6,294 bases of DNA from Acidobacteriota bacterium (lineage in GTDB: Bacteria > Acidobacteriota > Terriglobia > Bryobacterales > Bryobacteraceae), in NCBI GenBank assembly GCA_016871135.1, contig VFZQ01000332.1:1-6294 (forward strand), read 5' to 3'. Within the stretch, counting starts at the first letter, position 1; each line of letters opens with the position of its first letter. The notes below the pieces were generated by a model that saw only the letters and a program-made list of their open reading frames with translations, did not search any database and was not told where the DNA came from. Shown in pieces: positions 4,779-6,294 of the stretch. The translations under genes were made by a program, and so were the position numbers.

Positions 4779-6294
4779 CTACCCGGCGCGAAGGCCCGGC
4801 GATCGAACCTCGGTTTCCCCGACAAGTATTATTTCGGATCGTCCCTTGTCGTTCACCTGTTCGGCCAATCGGAACATTTCATCTGAGTGGCCACCGAGAT
4901 CGGTTGTCAAAGCGCGTCTCACGTCCCCCATTCGGAGCAAGGGAACCACTTGTTCAGCGGACAGCGGCCGGCTGGCGAGAAACCCCTGACCTTGGTCGCA
5001 ACGGTGGGTCGCAAGAAAAGAAAGTTGGGCATGGTCTTCTATACCTTCAGCAATGACGGATAAGTCGAGACTATGAGCGAGCGTGATAACCCCTCGCGCA
5101 AGCGACGCCGCCTTGTTATTCGTCGCGACATCGGAAACAAAGGACCGGTCCATCTTGAGTGCGTGAAAGTCAAACTGCCGCAGGTAACTCAGCGAGGAGA
5201 ACCCGGTCCCGAAATCGTCGAGCGCGATCCTTACGCCACCATCGGTCATGCGCTGAAGCACGCCCGGCCCCTCATCCAGACTACCCATGAGCGCCGATTC
5301 GGTAAGCTCGATTTCCAAATGCCGGGGCGAAAGTTTAGTCTCTTCCAAAATACGCAGGACGGTTGCTGAAAAGTCCCGTTGATGAAGTTGCCGGGCGGAT
5401 ACGTTGACAGCCATGCGAATAGGAGGAATCCCAGCCCGCTGCCAAGCTGCATTCTGCGCGCACGCCGTGCGGAGCGCCCACTCGCCAATCTCTGGAATGA
5501 GACCCATTTCCTCGGCGATCGGAACGAAGTCGCTCGGAGACATTAGTTCAGTTTTGGATCGTTGCCAGCGTATAAGCGCCTCGACGCCCACGATCTTCCC
5601 GGTGGTGATCGAAAAGCTTGGTTGATAGTGGAGCACTAGCTGCCGGCGGGAGACTGCGTGGCGCAGTTCATTTTGAAGTTCGCAGAGTGCGGATGCATAG
5701 TCACGCATTGCCGGAGTGAACATGCGCACTTGTCCCCGGCCGCCATTTTTCGCTTCGTACATCGCGATATCGGCAAACCGCAGGAGGTCATCTTTGTTTT
5801 CGGCTCCACAGTTGCTGAGTGCAATGCCTACGCTGGCTCCACTGATCACTTCATGGCCGCCGACCACGAAGGGCGCCGCCAGTGCGGCCTGAATCTTGTT
5901 TCCGATACTGAGCGCCTCCTCAGCGTGGCGGATCGGCTCCAGCAGAATGACGAATTCATCTCCTCCAAATCGCGCTACCACGTCGTCCGGACGCACACAC
6001 CCTTTCAACCTCTTCGCGACAGCCGTCAATAGCTGATCACCGGCGGAATGTCCGAGGCTGTCGTTGATCACTTTGAAACGGTCCAAATCCAGAAAGACGA
6101 CGGCGAAATCGGGCCGAAGGACCCTTGAGCCCTTTTGCTGTTCAACCTTTCGCTCAAGGCAAGACATCAAGAAATCGCGATTAGGCAGGTCCGTCAGCTT
6201 GTCAACATAGGAGTCCCGTAACACGCGCCGCTCAGCCTGTATCACGGTCGTAATGTCGGCATGGGAACCGGCCAGCGCCACAACCTCACCGGAA
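4779..6294 (-). CDS. GGDEF-EAL cyclic-di-GMP signalling protein with an upstream PAS/PAC end, N-terminus outside the window
   Basis: 504 residues are visible on the minus strand. The frame stays open to the right edge, and the first residues (SGEVVALAGSHADITTVI) look like the end of a PAS/PAC sensor module, so a GTG at 6281 is not the true start. The GGDEF domain (about 32-190) has D31-x-LTDLPNR, the active site GGDEF at 110-114 and an intact inhibitory site R101-P-D-D104 five residues before it. The EAL domain (about 210-452) has E238-A-L, N297, E329 and E332 in EIELTE, DDFGTG (359-364), K380, D382, E416 in AEGIE, and Q436. All residues needed to make and to degrade c-di-GMP appear present, so it may be bifunctional or switched by the missing sensor. 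A tail of about 50 residues follows EAL with no recognised domain. Codon use is less G+C-extreme than in the sulfatase gene. Its cognate input is unknown. Confidence 0.95.
   Translation of the reverse strand, partial: SGEVVALAGSHADITTVIQAERRVLRDSYVDKLTDLPNRDFLMSCLERKVEQQKGSRVLRPDFAVVFLDLDRFKVINDSLGHSAGDQLLTAVAKRLKGCVRPDDVVARFGGDEFVILLEPIRHAEEALSIGNKIQAALAAPFVVGGHEVISGASVGIALSNCGAENKDDLLRFADIAMYEAKNGGRGQVRMFTPAMRDYASALCELQNELRHAVSRRQLVLHYQPSFSITTGKIVGVEALIRWQRSKTELMSPSDFVPIAEEMGLIPEIGEWALRTACAQNAAWQRAGIPPIRMAVNVSARQLHQRDFSATVLRILEETKLSPRHLEIELTESALMGSLDEGPGVLQRMTDGGVRIALDDFGTGFSSLSYLRQFDFHALKMDRSFVSDVATNNKAASLARGVITLAHSLDLSVIAEGIEDHAQLSFLATHRCDQGQGFLASRPLSAEQVVPLLRMGDVRRALTTDLGGHSDEMFRLAEQVNDKGRSEIILVGETEVRSPGLRAG

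Noticed and set aside
4487..5056. 189-codon plus-strand frame spanning the sulfatase end, the intergenic region and the end of the GGDEF-EAL gene
   Set aside because: It overlaps two strongly supported genes, has no domain signal and starts inside the sulfatase coding sequence.
6279..6281. GTG at 6281 as start of the GGDEF-EAL protein
   Set aside because: The frame remains open to the window edge and the residues around it read as the end of a PAS/PAC module, so the gene starts outside the window.

Overview
The window is GC-rich DNA (short stretches I counted range from about 58% to 77% G+C) from a bacterium that exports many proteins. The combination of a PEP-CTERM protein, a twin-arginine-type sulfatase, a 3-keto-glycoside hydrolase (PF06439/DUF1080) and a DTE-like sugar isomerase most resembles Acidobacteriota of the Bryobacter/Solibacter kind. 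Planctomycetota or Verrucomicrobiota remain possible. This placement is inference from gene style; there is no rRNA or other phylogenetic marker apart from one tRNA.

Layout. (1) 1-391, +: C-terminal half of a sugar isomerase/epimerase, cut by the left edge. (2) 493-855, +: a small secreted protein of unknown function, followed by a nested inverted repeat. (3) 1014-1823, +: a secreted PEP-CTERM protein with five propeller-like repeats. (4) 1841-2521, -: a secreted 3-keto-glycoside hydrolase that converges on gene 3; the two stop codons lie in opposite arms of one hairpin. (5) 2542-2631, -: tRNA-Ser(UGA), only 20 nt upstream of gene 4. (6) 2632-2738: divergent intergenic region with a candidate promoter for the tRNA and a short G+C-rich repeat. 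(7) 2739-3221, +: exported two-BON-domain protein. (8) 3231-4655, +: exported formylglycine-dependent sulfatase, 9 nt after gene 7 and in the same reading frame. (9) 4779-6294, -: PAS(remnant)-GGDEF-EAL cyclic-di-GMP protein, cut by the right edge. No gene-free stretch exceeds 160 nt.

How it fits together. Genes 1, 4 and 8 all point to breakdown of modified or sulfated carbohydrates: desulfation outside the cytoplasm, cleavage of 3-keto sugars, and isomerisation or elimination on keto sugars. They are not one operon. Genes 7 and 8 look like a translationally coupled pair. Gene 9 is an unrelated regulatory gene. I found no CRISPR array, insertion sequence, phage gene, toxin-antitoxin pair or defence system. 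The most interesting points are the tRNA placed directly in front of an mRNA, the same-frame BON/sulfatase junction, the intergenic repeat, and the propeller repeats of the PEP-CTERM protein.
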